Shown here: piece after piece, positions 43,180 to 56,116 of the stretch
Position numbering within the stretch: the first letter of the stretch is position 1
How the letters are laid out: the number at the start of each line of letters is the position of its first letter
Origin: Lysobacter sp. M2-1
GTDB taxonomy: Bacteria; Pseudomonadota; Gammaproteobacteria; Xanthomonadales; Xanthomonadaceae
Reading direction: 5' to 3'
Assembly: GCF_022662495.1 (NCBI RefSeq)
Contig: NZ_JAKPBU010000001.1
Span: forward strand, 744,001 to 808,000
DNA: 64,000 bases
The notes under the pieces: generated by a model
What the model was told of the DNA's origin: nothing
Database searches by the model: none
The model's input: only the letters and a program-made list of their open reading frames with translations
Position numbers and translations under genes: made by a program

Positions 43180-44315
43180 CGCGCCATCTCCATGCGCGCA
43201 TCGATCCGCGCTTCGATCTGCGCGCGCGAGCCCCGTCGGACGAACAGCACCAGGCCGCTGACCAGCACCACGATCGCCACCAGATCGAGCAGCGCCCACA
43301 GGATTTTCAGCGGCAATCCGGCGTAATCGCCGAAGTGCAGCGGCTGCGAGAGCAGCAGCGCCTGCATCCACACCGGCTGGGTCACGCTGCCGGCGAGCTT
43401 TCCGGTGGTGGCATGGGCAAACACCGGCGTCACCAGCCGCGCCCTCAGCGGCGTGTCGCCGCGCAGGAATACGCCGTAATGCTGGCTGCCGCTGTATCCG
43501 GTGCCCGGAAAACCCACCCAGGAGGGAATCGCATCGGGATGGCGCGCATGCGCCGCTTCGATCGCCGCCTGCAGCGAAGCCGCAGGGCGCCGCGGCGCTG
43601 CGACTCCGGGCGGCTCCTGCAGCACCTGCGCCACGTGGCGCTGCTGCCACAGGCCCACCAGCGGCTGCTCCAGCGTGTTGATGACCCCGGTCAGACCCAC
43701 CACCGAGAGCCAGGCCAGGGTGACGATGCCGGTGAGGTTGTGCCAGTCCAGCCACGCGAGCCGACGCTGGCCGCCACGCAGCACGCCGAACGGCAGCTTG
43801 CGCATGTAGGGCGCATACAGGACCACGCCCGAGACGACCGCCAGCACCAGCAGCAGGCCCATCAGACCCATGAACAGCAGTCCGGGCAGGCCCGCGTACA
43901 GGTCGGTGTGCAGGCGATAGAACACCCACATGATGCCTTCGTTGAACTGCGGCGCCGGGATCGCCGCGCCGGTCAGCGCGTCGAAGGTGGACACGTGCAT
44001 CTCGTCGTTGCTCGCGTCCGGGCGCGGGCCGGTGGTGACGTAGGTGACGCGCGGCTCGTCCTCCTCCCAGCTCACGAACAGCGGCACGTCGCCGGGGCGC
44101 GCCCGCAGCGCGCGCGACACCAGCGTGTCCACGCTCACCGGCGTTGCGTTCGCGCTCGCGGCCGGCAGCTCGGGTTCGCCTCCGGTCAGGTGCGCGATCT
44201 CGTGCCAGAAGATCAACGGCAACCCGGTCACGCACAGCAGCAGCAGGAACAGCGTGCACACCAGGCTGCTCCAGCGATGCACCTGGAACCACGCGCGCAA
44301 GGTATTGCGTTTCAT
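43176..44315 (-). CDS. PepSY-associated transmembrane protein
   Basis: A 379-residue inner-membrane protein of the PepSY_TM type: four transmembrane helices (about residues 12-35, 135-160, 190-215, 330-355) and two periplasmic PepSY-like loops. Start MKRNTLRAWFQVHRWSSLVC shows the typical first His next to helix 1, and further membrane-side His residues (DWHNLTGI, HTDLY) could bind haem. Such proteins next to siderophore receptors are thought to reduce ferric siderophores. GGAGG precedes the ATG at 8 nt, and it starts 22 bp after the TonB receptor stop. Confidence 0.87.
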   Translation of the reverse strand: MKRNTLRAWFQVHRWSSLVCTLFLLLLCVTGLPLIFWHEIAHLTGGEPELPAASANATPVSVDTLVSRALRARPGDVPLFVSWEEDEPRVTYVTTGPRPDASNDEMHVSTFDALTGAAIPAPQFNEGIMWVFYRLHTDLYAGLPGLLFMGLMGLLLVLAVVSGVVLYAPYMRKLPFGVLRGGQRRLAWLDWHNLTGIVTLAWLSVVGLTGVINTLEQPLVGLWQQRHVAQVLQEPPGVAAPRRPAASLQAAIEAAHARHPDAIPSWVGFPGTGYSGSQHYGVFLRGDTPLRARLVTPVFAHATTGKLAGSVTQPVWMQALLLSQPLHFGDYAGLPLKILWALLDLVAIVVLVSGLVLFVRRGSRAQIEARIDARMEMAR

Positions 44316-44337
44316 CCGATGCCTCCGTGATCCGGAC

Positions 44338-46449
44338 CTAGTAGCGCAACCCGAACTCGGCCATGACCGTGCGCGGCATGCCCGTGAAGCAGTCGCCAAG
44401 CGCACGGCAGGGCGCGAACACCTGACGGTCGGCGACGTTGTTCACGTTCAAGCGCACGAAGTACGGCCCCTGCGCGTACTCGGCGCGCAGGTCGAACAGG
44501 GTGTAGTCGGGCGACTGGATGGTGACGTTCTCGCCATACGACGTGGTGCTGCCGACATGGCGCGCGCCCGCGCCCAGCGACAGCACGCCTGCGCCAAGGC
44601 CGATCCGCTTGTCGACCCACAGCGAAGCGAGCCGGCGCGGCACGTCGTTGAGCTGGCGCCCTTCCTCGTAGTCGAAGCTGCTCTCGAGCACCTCGACGTC
44701 GGTGAAGCTGGCCGCGCCGGTCACGGTCCAGCCGTCGCCGCCGCTGTACAGCGCCTCGATCTCGCCACCCTGCGAACGCACGCGCCCGGTCTGGATGGTG
44801 TTGCTGATGTTCTCCGGATCGTTGGTCAGGCGGTTCTGCTCTTCCATGCGGAAGGCGGCCACGGTCAGCGCGAATTGTCGCGAAGGCATCCACTTCACTC
44901 CGGCTTCGACCTGGTCGCCGCGCAGCGGTTCGAACGGGTCGCCGTAGAAGTCCACGCCCTGCACCGGGGTGAACGATTCGCTGTAGTTGGCGTACGGCGA
45001 GATTCCAGGCGCGATTTCGTACACCAGCCCGGTGCGCCAGGTGGTTTCGCTCAACCGCATTTCGGGCGCGCCTTCGGTTTCGACATTCACCTTGTCGTGG
45101 CGGCCACCGACCACCCAGGTCAACCGGTCGCCGAGGCGCATCTGGTCCTGCGCATAGACGCCGAGTTGGCGCGCGCGCTGGTCGGGCTCGTCGAAGTATT
45201 CCGGTTCGACGATGCCTGCCGAGACCGGATCGTCCAGGTCGATCGGCGTGATGTAGCCCCACGCGCTGCGGCTGCGCTGGCGGAAACGCGCATAGTCCAC
45301 GCCGAACAGCAGCGCGTGCTCGACCGCGCCGGTCGCAAACACACCTTGCAGCCCGGCATCGGCCTGCTGGCTGCGCATCACCGGCGTGACCCCGTAGAAC
45401 AGGCGGTTCACGGTTCTGCCCGGCGCGCCGGGCACGAACGGATCGAACGGATTGCTGAAGCTGTCGACATAGATCTGGGCGAAATCGGTGCGCGCATGGC
45501 TGTCGCGCGCCTTCACCGACAGCGACCAGCGTTCGGCGAAGTCATGTTCCAGCAGCAACGTATTGGTGTTCTGGCGCGCGTCGAGCCGGTCGTGGCGCGG
45601 ATCGCCGATGCGCAGGCGCACGTCGTCGAGCTTTTCGCCGCGCAGCCCCTTCACCGCCGCGTACGGCAGGAACTGCTGGGCCGAGGCGGAATCGTCGCGC
45701 TGGAACTGGCCCAGCCATGTGATGCGCGTGGCATCGCCGAGGAACCAGGTCAGCGAAGGTGCCACCAGCAGCCGGTTGTTCGGCAGGTCGTGGGTGGGCA
45801 GCTCGGCATCGCGCGCGACCGTGACCAGCCGCGCGGCCACGGTGTCGCTGGCATTCAGGGATCCGGTCATGTCCATGCGCACTTCGGCATGGTCGAAGCT
45901 GCCGAAGCGCACGGACATCTCCGCAGCGTCGCGCAGGCTCGGCCGCTTGCTCACCGCATTCACCAGGCCGCCGGTCGTGCCCTGCCCGTACAGCACCGAG
46001 GCCGGCCCGCGCAGCACCTCTACCCGGTCGATCGCGTACACGTCCACCCGCGGCATCGGACTGTAGTTGTACAGCCGACGGAAGCCATCGAGAGTCTGCT
46101 GCGCATCCAGTCCACGCACGAAGAAGCCGTCGGCGCGCGGATCCAGGCCGTAGGGTTCGGCGGTGACGCCCGCGGTGTAACGCAATGCATCCTGCAGGGT
46201 GTCGGCGCCACGCGACCTGGCCAGTTCGCCCGAAACCACGCTCACCGCCTGTGGAATCTCGTCCAGTTCGGTATCGGTCTTGGTCGCGACCTGGGTCTTC
46301 TCCGCGACCACCGTGATCCGGTCGAGGTCGCGGGCCTGGCCTTCGACCGGCTCCTGCGCGGCGAGCGCCGGTGGCAGCAATGCAGCGAGCAGCAGCGAAT
46401 GACGGACGTTGGACCTTGCGCCGAAACGCGAACGGGACGATCGGGACAT
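44338..46449 (-). CDS. TonB-dependent siderophore receptor
   Basis: Outer-membrane receptor for a ferric siderophore, 703 residues. Signal peptide (ending PPALAAQ), a TonB-box-like start (DRITVVAEK), a plug domain (IPQAVSVVSGELARSRG, RVEVLRGPASVLYGQGTTGG) and a 22-strand barrel ending in MAEFGLRY with terminal Tyr. The sequence pattern is of the FhuA/FpvA/hydroxamate receptor class, but the ligand cannot be read from sequence. A Fur box overlaps its promoter, and the PepSY and small membrane genes follow in the same operon: capture outside, then probable reduction at the inner membrane. Confidence 0.93.
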   Translation of the reverse strand: MSRSSRSRFGARSNVRHSLLLAALLPPALAAQEPVEGQARDLDRITVVAEKTQVATKTDTELDEIPQAVSVVSGELARSRGADTLQDALRYTAGVTAEPYGLDPRADGFFVRGLDAQQTLDGFRRLYNYSPMPRVDVYAIDRVEVLRGPASVLYGQGTTGGLVNAVSKRPSLRDAAEMSVRFGSFDHAEVRMDMTGSLNASDTVAARLVTVARDAELPTHDLPNNRLLVAPSLTWFLGDATRITWLGQFQRDDSASAQQFLPYAAVKGLRGEKLDDVRLRIGDPRHDRLDARQNTNTLLLEHDFAERWSLSVKARDSHARTDFAQIYVDSFSNPFDPFVPGAPGRTVNRLFYGVTPVMRSQQADAGLQGVFATGAVEHALLFGVDYARFRQRSRSAWGYITPIDLDDPVSAGIVEPEYFDEPDQRARQLGVYAQDQMRLGDRLTWVVGGRHDKVNVETEGAPEMRLSETTWRTGLVYEIAPGISPYANYSESFTPVQGVDFYGDPFEPLRGDQVEAGVKWMPSRQFALTVAAFRMEEQNRLTNDPENISNTIQTGRVRSQGGEIEALYSGGDGWTVTGAASFTDVEVLESSFDYEEGRQLNDVPRRLASLWVDKRIGLGAGVLSLGAGARHVGSTTSYGENVTIQSPDYTLFDLRAEYAQGPYFVRLNVNNVADRQVFAPCRALGDCFTGMPRTVMAEFGLRY

Positions 46450-46476
46450 GCGATGCGTGCACTCACTGGGCGCATC

Positions 46477-46505
46477 ATGCTATTGCGATCAATTCCTATT
46501 TGCAA
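46477..46505 (-). promoter_or_regulatory. Promoter of the TonB receptor operon
   Basis: On the minus strand TTGCAA (46500-46505) and TAGCAT (46477-46482) are exactly 17 bp apart. Initiation near 46470 gives a leader of about 21 nt before the ATG at 46449. Confidence 0.6.
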
Positions 46506-46518
46506 ATCATTCTCATTG
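46500..46518 (-). promoter_or_regulatory. Fur box overlapping the -35
   Basis: The 19-bp site reads CAATGAGAATGATTTGCAA on the minus strand and matches the AATGAGAATxATT core of known Fur boxes. It covers the -35 hexamer of the TonB receptor promoter, so iron-loaded Fur would block RNA polymerase. Strongly consistent with the gene product. Confidence 0.8.
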
Positions 46519-46553
46519 ACCAGCCACTGTGGTCGGCGCGCTTGCGCGCTGGC

Positions 46554-47666
46554 TCAGGCCTGCTGGGGCACTCCGGCCGGACCGAGGTTGCGCCTGTGCC
46601 ATCGTTCGCGCAGCCGCAGGAATGGCCGTTCCACCGCGTAGTGCAGCAGCGCGCCGCCGGCCAGCGCCGCCACGCCATAGGCCACGAACGCGAGCACGCC
46701 CTTGTCCTGCAACTGCGGGCCGTAGGCCGATTCGAGCAGGTGGTACATCTGCTTGTGCATCAGGTACAGGCTGTAGGACACCGCGGCCAGCCACGCAGCG
46801 CCCGGCACCCGCCAGCGCCCGATCAGGCTGCGGCGCTCGGCGCCTGCGAACACCAGCAGTGCCAGGCCCAGCGCCAGCACCGGCCAGCCGACGCTGTTGC
46901 CGAGCAGGCCGACACGGTCGCGGAACAGCCAGATCGCCAGGGCCAGCACTCCCAGTCCCAACACCAGCACGCCGTTCGCGTGCGCCTGACCCCGCTCCCA
47001 CAATGCCGGTCGGAACTGGCGCAGCGCCGCCAGCGCCACGCCAGCCAGCAGACCGTCCAGCCGGCACCAGGTCGGGTAATAGAGTTCCTCGACGAACCAG
47101 TTGCGGTCCGGATCCGCTTCGGTGAAATGCAGCCAGATCGCGCTGCGCAGGAGAATGCCACCGAGCACCAGCAACACCCCCAGCGTCACGAACCGCCAGC
47201 CCGTCGGCTTGCGCATCAGCGCCCACGCCAGCAGCGGAAACAGCAGGTAGAAGTGTTCCTCCACGCACAGCGACCACGCATGCGAGAACGCGGCGTTGCG
47301 GCCGTAGTCGATCGACAGGTTCATGGTGAACGTGGCGAACTTCCACCATGGTTCCATCCCAGGCGCCTCGTGGAACCCGGGCCACAGCAGATAGATCGCC
47401 AGCACCGCCAAGAACGCCGGAAGGATGCGGAACGCACGGCGCAGATAGAAATCACCGAACGCCAGGCGTTCGCTGCGCGCCAGCGGTGCCAGCACCTGTC
47501 CACCGATCAGGAACCCGCTCAGCACGAAGAACAGGTCCACCCCCATCCAGCCGTAGCGCGACAGCCACGCCCAGTCCGGGCCGAGCCCGCCGACCAGGAA
47601 GGAATGGAACAGCATGACCCAGACGATGGCGATGGCGCGCAAAAGGTCCAGGCCGGGCATCCGCAT
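46554..47666 (-). CDS. Acyltransferase 3 family membrane protein
   Basis: A 370-residue integral membrane acyltransferase of the OafA/YrhL family with about ten helices. Landmarks: GLDLLRAIAIVWVMLFHSF (catalytic His in helix 1), GWMGVDLFFVLSGFLIGG, FYLRRAFRILPAF (basic loop) and HAWSLCVEEHFYLLFPLL. Such enzymes add acetyl or other acyl groups to LPS, O-antigen, exopolysaccharide or peptidoglycan. AAGGA precedes the ATG at 47666. It lies 57 bp after speA on the same strand but is not an obvious polyamine gene; the acceptor is unknown. Confidence 0.9.
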   Translation of the reverse strand: MRMPGLDLLRAIAIVWVMLFHSFLVGGLGPDWAWLSRYGWMGVDLFFVLSGFLIGGQVLAPLARSERLAFGDFYLRRAFRILPAFLAVLAIYLLWPGFHEAPGMEPWWKFATFTMNLSIDYGRNAAFSHAWSLCVEEHFYLLFPLLAWALMRKPTGWRFVTLGVLLVLGGILLRSAIWLHFTEADPDRNWFVEELYYPTWCRLDGLLAGVALAALRQFRPALWERGQAHANGVLVLGLGVLALAIWLFRDRVGLLGNSVGWPVLALGLALLVFAGAERRSLIGRWRVPGAAWLAAVSYSLYLMHKQMYHLLESAYGPQLQDKGVLAFVAYGVAALAGGALLHYAVERPFLRLRERWHRRNLGPAGVPQQA

Positions 47667-47722
47667 GGCTACGTCCTTGTGCGCCGTGCGCGCGATCAGG
47701 AAATCGGGAAGGGTGGAACGGA

Positions 47723-49612
<1,890 letters not shown>

Positions 49613-49639
49613 GGGCGGATCCGGGGCGAACAGGTGGAC

Positions 49640-49711
49640 ATTGTAGAGCGTGCGATGCGTCGTCGCGGCCGGCGTTCATGCAACGGGTTCGCAACCGCGC
49701 TTCGCTACAAT
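49640..49711. promoter_or_regulatory. Divergent speA/speE promoter region
   Basis: Two TACAAT hexamers face away from each other: minus strand at 49640-49645 for speA and plus strand at 49706-49711 for speE. Predicted leaders are about 21 and 56 nt. No clear -35 or operator was found. Confidence 0.45.
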
Positions 49712-49773
49712 CCGCATCCCGCTCCGGCGCTGGCATTCATCGCACGCCCAGGCGCATCCTCACAGGCCGACCG

Positions 49774-50631
49774 ATGACCGAACCACGCTGGCACTACGAA
49801 CCCTTCGAACCCACCGGCTCGGCGATCGGTTTCCGCATCACCGGCAAGCTCGACCAGGTGCAATCCCCGTTCCAGAAGATCGAGATCTTCGGCTCTACCG
49901 ACTGGGGCAACCTCATGCTGATCGACGGCGCGATGATGCTGACCGCGCGCGACAACTTCCTGTACCACGAGATGATCGCGCATCCGGCACTGTTCACCCA
50001 CGCCGACCCGCAGCGCGTGGTGATCATCGGCGGCGGCGACTGCGGCACCCTGCGCGAGGTGCTCAAGCATCCGGGCGTGCGCGGCGCCACCCAGTGCGAC
50101 ATCGACGAGCAGGTCACGCGCATGGCGGAGAAATATTTTCCCGAGCTGTGCGAATCCAACGGCGACCCGCGCGCGGAACTGCTGTTCGACGATGGCATCG
50201 CCTACATGGCCAACTGCGAACCGGGCAGCGTGGACGTGGTGATCGTGGATTCCACCGACCCGGTCGGCCCCGCCGAGGGCCTGTTCAACGCCGCGTTCTT
50301 CGCCAGCTGTCATCGCGCGCTGAAGGACGACGGCATCCTGGTGCAGCAGTCCGAATCGCCATTGATGCAACTGGAACTGATCAAGGCCATGCGCGCGGAA
50401 ATGGGCAAGGCTGGCTTCGCCAGTTTCCAGACCATCCCGTTTCCGCAGCCCTGCTACCCGACCGGGTGGTGGAGCTGCACGATGGCGAAGAAAGCCGCCG
50501 ACGCGGGTTTCGGATTCCGCGAGGACGACTCGCGCAACAAGGTGTTCGAGACCAAGTACTACACCGCCGACATCCACAAGGGCGCGGCGTCGCCGATTCC
50601 GTTTATGGCGGCGGCGCTGAGCGGTTCTTGA
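49774..50631 (+). CDS. speE: Spermidine synthase
   Basis: Transfers the aminopropyl group of decarboxylated S-adenosylmethionine to putrescine. The 285-residue protein has the usual length and blocks: WHYEPFEPTGSAIGFRI, TDWGNLMLIDGAMMLTARDNF, VIIGGGDCGTLREVLKH, VIVDSTDPVGPAEGLF and QSESPLMQLELI. The ATG at 49774 fits the family N-terminus; the frame extends upstream without similarity. Divergent from speA. An agmatinase or agmatine deiminase gene is not in this window. Confidence 0.95.
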   Translation: MTEPRWHYEPFEPTGSAIGFRITGKLDQVQSPFQKIEIFGSTDWGNLMLIDGAMMLTARDNFLYHEMIAHPALFTHADPQRVVIIGGGDCGTLREVLKHPGVRGATQCDIDEQVTRMAEKYFPELCESNGDPRAELLFDDGIAYMANCEPGSVDVVIVDSTDPVGPAEGLFNAAFFASCHRALKDDGILVQQSESPLMQLELIKAMRAEMGKAGFASFQTIPFPQPCYPTGWWSCTMAKKAADAGFGFREDDSRNKVFETKYYTADIHKGAASPIPFMAAALSGS

Positions 50632-50668
50632 CCCGCCAATCCTGAAGGACCGTCCTCAAGGCCCGCGC

Positions 50669-51778
50669 CTACCGCGCGTGGGCGAAGAGGTACTTCTGCA
50701 CATCCGGGTTGCCCTTGCGCCACATCACGGTGTCCAGGAAGTAGTGGTGCACGTTGATGAAGATCCAGAACAGGAAGAGGAAAAGCCCGGTTCCGAACAG
50801 CGCGTGGTCGTAGGGAACGTGCCGGTTGAGGTAGCGCGGCAGCCACCAGAAGCCGAGGTAACCCAGGCCCAGGCCGATTGCGTAAAAGCCCGCCATGCGC
50901 AACTCGGGCAACATCTCATGCGGATGGATGGCGTGAATGCGGTTGCGCTCGTAGCGCCAGACCACCGCCAGGTACTGCAGCGAGTGGAACAGCGGGACCC
51001 AAAGCACCAGCACCGGATCGCGGATCAGCAGCCATACGTAGCCGCTGGCCGCGTACGCCAGCAGCCCGTTCCAGGCGATGGCGTCGCCACGCCGCTGTTT
51101 CCGCAGCAGGCGCCAGGCCAAGTCCAGGCCGCAGCCGATCGCGACCACGCAGGCCAGCCAGGCCAGCGGCGCGGGAATGGCGATGAACGCGTACTCGACA
51201 CCCCAGTAGCTGCTCGCTACGCCGCCGAGCATGCGATTGAGCAGCAGCCATGAAAGCAACCAGACGGCGTAGGCGTTGCGCAGCAGTGCGCGCTTCTCGG
51301 CATCGGTAAACCAGGCCTGCTTGAACGCGGCATCCACCACCGCCATGCCGTAGCCCTGCTTGACGTAGTGCCATCCGACCAGGAAGAACATCAGATTGGT
51401 CATCAGACCGAGCGCGCGCGGCTGCCTTGCGGCGACGGCCCAGGCCATGACGGCAACCAGGGCCACCGGCGCCACCACGCCGCAAAGCCAGTAACGCAGG
51501 CGCAGGTCGGGCGGATAGCTGGTCAACTTCGCACCGAACTCGCGGTAGAACAGTTGGTACGAATGCATGAAGTGCGGATTGTTGATGACGTGGGCCAGCG
51601 CCAGCGTGGTGCCGGCGGACCAGGCCCTGGCCCAGGCGGCGTCGCCCATCGCCCAGCGAAGCGCGAGCAGCGCCAGCAGCGATCCGCCCCCCAACAGCAG
51701 GAAATCGGACACGGGCCCGTTGAGGTACCGGCGCGCAGCTGCCTTGTCGGGGGCAGCGGATCGCAGGATCGTGGACAT
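50669..51778 (-). CDS. Unknown multi-pass membrane protein with clustered histidines
   Basis: A 369-residue polytopic protein with 9-10 hydrophobic helices. Histidines occur inside or at the ends of helices in distinctive motifs: H63 and NNPHFMHSYQLFY (H69, H72), VGWHYVKQGYG (H137), PLFHSLQYLAVVWRYERNR (H265) and FINVHHYFLDTVMWR (H344, H345). This layout resembles a membrane metal centre, as in di-iron hydroxylases or carotenoid-cleaving enzymes, but no family was recognised. It lies 85 bp after glnK on the same strand, the place usually held by amtB; its sequence is not AmtB-like. The start at 51778 is preferred over a GTG at 51817. Confidence 0.8.
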   Translation of the reverse strand: MSTILRSAAPDKAAARRYLNGPVSDFLLLGGGSLLALLALRWAMGDAAWARAWSAGTTLALAHVINNPHFMHSYQLFYREFGAKLTSYPPDLRLRYWLCGVVAPVALVAVMAWAVAARQPRALGLMTNLMFFLVGWHYVKQGYGMAVVDAAFKQAWFTDAEKRALLRNAYAVWLLSWLLLNRMLGGVASSYWGVEYAFIAIPAPLAWLACVVAIGCGLDLAWRLLRKQRRGDAIAWNGLLAYAASGYVWLLIRDPVLVLWVPLFHSLQYLAVVWRYERNRIHAIHPHEMLPELRMAGFYAIGLGLGYLGFWWLPRYLNRHVPYDHALFGTGLFLFLFWIFINVHHYFLDTVMWRKGNPDVQKYLFAHAR

Positions 51779-51863
51779 CAATCGCCGAAGGGGAGAGCCC
51801 GGCTGGAGTGCGGCCACGCGATAGGTACCGACTCGTGTCCTTCAACCCGAAGCATCGGCGCGG

Positions 51864-54150
<2,287 letters not shown>

Positions 54151-54267
54151 CTGCTCGCGCCGTCGCGGTTCCGGCCCGCGGGGTTCGTCGTGTCGCCGGG
54201 GTCGGCAGCGCCCTTCATCACCGGCGCATCGATCGCCGCGGATGCAACGCCGTAACCGTGCAGTGCC

Positions 54268-54273
54268 TATGAT
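54268..54273 (+). promoter_or_regulatory. -10 TATGAT before the NhaP2-type antiporter gene
   Basis: TATGAT ends 6 nt before an ATC codon (54280) that is in frame with the antiporter. The two ATG codons inside this hexamer region (54269, 54272) are in frames that stop at 54358 or earlier. Confidence 0.4.
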
Positions 54274-54279
54274 GGAACG

Positions 54280-56055
54280 ATCCCCCGCACGGCATCGCCC
54301 GCCACTCTGGACAGTCTGCACGCCATCGACCAGCGCCTGCTTGCCGGTGCGCTGCTGATCCTCGCCGGCATCGCCTCGTCGTTGCTGGCGCGCCGGTTCG
54401 GCGCGCCGTTGCTGCTGGTATTCCTGGTCCTTGGCCTGCTGCTGGGCGTGGACGGCCCGGGCGGCATCCGTTACGACGATGCGCATCTCACCTACCTGGT
54501 CGGCGCGCTCGCGCTGGCCATGATCCTGTTCGACGGCGGCCTGCGCACGCAGGCACGTCAGGTCAGAGGCGCGGTGGCGCCGTCGCTGGTCCTCGCATCG
54601 GTGGGCGTGCTGTTGACCGCCGCGCTGACCGCGGTGGCAGCGCACTACCTGCTCGATCTGTCGCCGCTGCGCGCGTTGCTGCTCGGCACCGTGCTCGCCT
54701 CCACCGACGCCGCCGCGGTGTTCTTCCTGCTGCGCGCGGGCGGCCTGCACCTGGAGCGACGGACCGGCAGCACGCTGGAGATCGAATCGGGCGCCAACGA
54801 TCCGGTCGCCGTGTTCCTGACCATCGCCCTGACCGGCTGGCTTGCGGGGACACAGGCCGGCGGCGTCGGATGGGTCGTGGTCCAGGTGGCGTGGGCGCTG
54901 GTGGGCGGCGTGCTGTTCGGCTACGTCGGCGGGCGCCTGATCGTGTCCGCGCTCAATCACCTGTCGCTGCCGTCGGGTCTGCATCCCTGGTTGGCGATGG
55001 CGGGGGCACTGAGCGTGTTCGCGCTCGCCAACCTGGTCTACGCCAGCGGTTATCTCGCCGTGTATCTGGCCGGCGTCGTGGTCGCCAACCGGCCGGTGCG
55101 TGCGCGCAGCGAAGTGATGTCGGTGCAGGACGCCGCGACCTGGTTCGCGCAGCTGACCATGTTCCTGCTGCTGGGCCTGCTCGCAACGCCCAGCCGCCTG
55201 GTGGACTATCTCTGGCCTTCGCTGGGCGTGGCGGCTTTCCTGATGTTCGTGGCGCGTCCGCTCGTCGTCGCGCTATGCCTGGCTCCGTTCCGCTATCGCC
55301 TCGGCGAAATCGGATTCATTTCGTGGGTGGGTCTGCGCGGTGCGGTGGGGATCTTCCTGGCATCCATTCCGCTGCTGGCGAAGCTGCCCAATGCATGGCT
55401 GTTCTTCAACGTCGCCTTCGTGGTGGTGCTGGTATCGCTGATCGTGCAGGGCTGGAGCCTGGCTCGCGCCGCGCACTGGTTCGGCGTCGCGGTGCCGCGC
55501 AACGATCCCGATACGCGCCGGATCCAGCTCGACCTGCCCGGACAGCTGGATTACGACATGGTCGGGTACCGGATCACGCCCGGCAGCGCCGTGCTGCGCG
55601 GCCATGCGTTGCCGGCCAGCGTGCGTCTGGCGATGGTGGTGCGGGAGGGCAAGGTCCTGTTGCCCGAAACGGTCGGGGCGCTCGCATCGCAGGACTACGC
55701 CTACTTCCTCGCTCCGACCGGGCAGGCGCGGCGCCTGGACTGGCTGTTCGCCGAAGGCCGCGACGCCAGCGATGCCGAACGGGACATGTTCGGCATGTTC
55801 CAGCTGCCGGGCGACGTGCCCCTGGGGGAACTGGCGAAGTTCTACGGCCTGCGGATCCCCGAGCACTATCTCGCGCGGACCGCGGCGGACCTGTTCGACG
55901 AGCGCTTCGACGAAGCGCCGCAGGTCGGCGACCGGCTTGCATTGGGACGCGCACTGATGGTGGTGCGTGAACTCAAGGACGATCAGGTGACCCGGGTCGG
56001 GCTGAAATTCACCAGCGTCGGCGAACAGCTGCTGACCGGCGGCCCGAAGCGCTGA
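54280..56055 (+). CDS. nhaP2: NhaP2/CvrA-type K+(Na+)/H+ antiporter, start uncertain
   Basis: Inner-membrane cation/proton antiporter of the CPA1 family with 12-13 helices and a cytosolic TrkA-C/CorC-like tail (about the last 180 residues). E. coli NhaP2-like blocks: GLLLGVDGPGGIRYDD, GALALAMILFDGGLRTQ, GTVLASTDAAAVFFLLR, TLEIESGANDPVAVFLTI and FISWVGLRGAVGIFLA. The homologous first helix (QRLLAGALLILAGIASSLLARRF) begins upstream of the first standard in-frame start codon (TTG 54382). No ATG, GTG or TTG is in frame between the stop at 54253 and 54382. The start is placed at ATC 54280 from promoter spacing; CTG 54307 is another option. Confidence 0.85.
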   Translation: MPRTASPATLDSLHAIDQRLLAGALLILAGIASSLLARRFGAPLLLVFLVLGLLLGVDGPGGIRYDDAHLTYLVGALALAMILFDGGLRTQARQVRGAVAPSLVLASVGVLLTAALTAVAAHYLLDLSPLRALLLGTVLASTDAAAVFFLLRAGGLHLERRTGSTLEIESGANDPVAVFLTIALTGWLAGTQAGGVGWVVVQVAWALVGGVLFGYVGGRLIVSALNHLSLPSGLHPWLAMAGALSVFALANLVYASGYLAVYLAGVVVANRPVRARSEVMSVQDAATWFAQLTMFLLLGLLATPSRLVDYLWPSLGVAAFLMFVARPLVVALCLAPFRYRLGEIGFISWVGLRGAVGIFLASIPLLAKLPNAWLFFNVAFVVVLVSLIVQGWSLARAAHWFGVAVPRNDPDTRRIQLDLPGQLDYDMVGYRITPGSAVLRGHALPASVRLAMVVREGKVLLPETVGALASQDYAYFLAPTGQARRLDWLFAEGRDASDAERDMFGMFQLPGDVPLGELAKFYGLRIPEHYLARTAADLFDERFDEAPQVGDRLALGRALMVVRELKDDQVTRVGLKFTSVGEQLLTGGPKR

Positions 56056-56074
56056 GCATTCCGTCCACCGGCGA

Positions 56075-56104
56075 GGGACGCCAGGCGCAGGCGTCTGGCG
56101 TCCC
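56075..56104. terminator. Bidirectional hairpin between nhaP2 and aceA
   Basis: Perfect 10-bp stem GGGACGCCAG / CTGGCGTCCC with a 10-nt loop, midway between the converging stop codons. No T-run on either side, but its position suits termination of both genes. Confidence 0.65.
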
Positions 56105-56116
56105 GCACCGCTGCAA

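Noticed and set aside
46554-47666. Assigning the acyltransferase to the polyamine genes as an acetyltransferase
   Set aside because: It is a multi-helix OafA-type enzyme, not a GNAT; adjacency to speA is not evidence of polyamine acetylation.
54269-54358. ATG codons at 54269/54272 as nhaP2 start
   Set aside because: They are not in the antiporter frame and run into a stop at 54358 or earlier; using them would require a frameshift that the sequence does not otherwise indicate.
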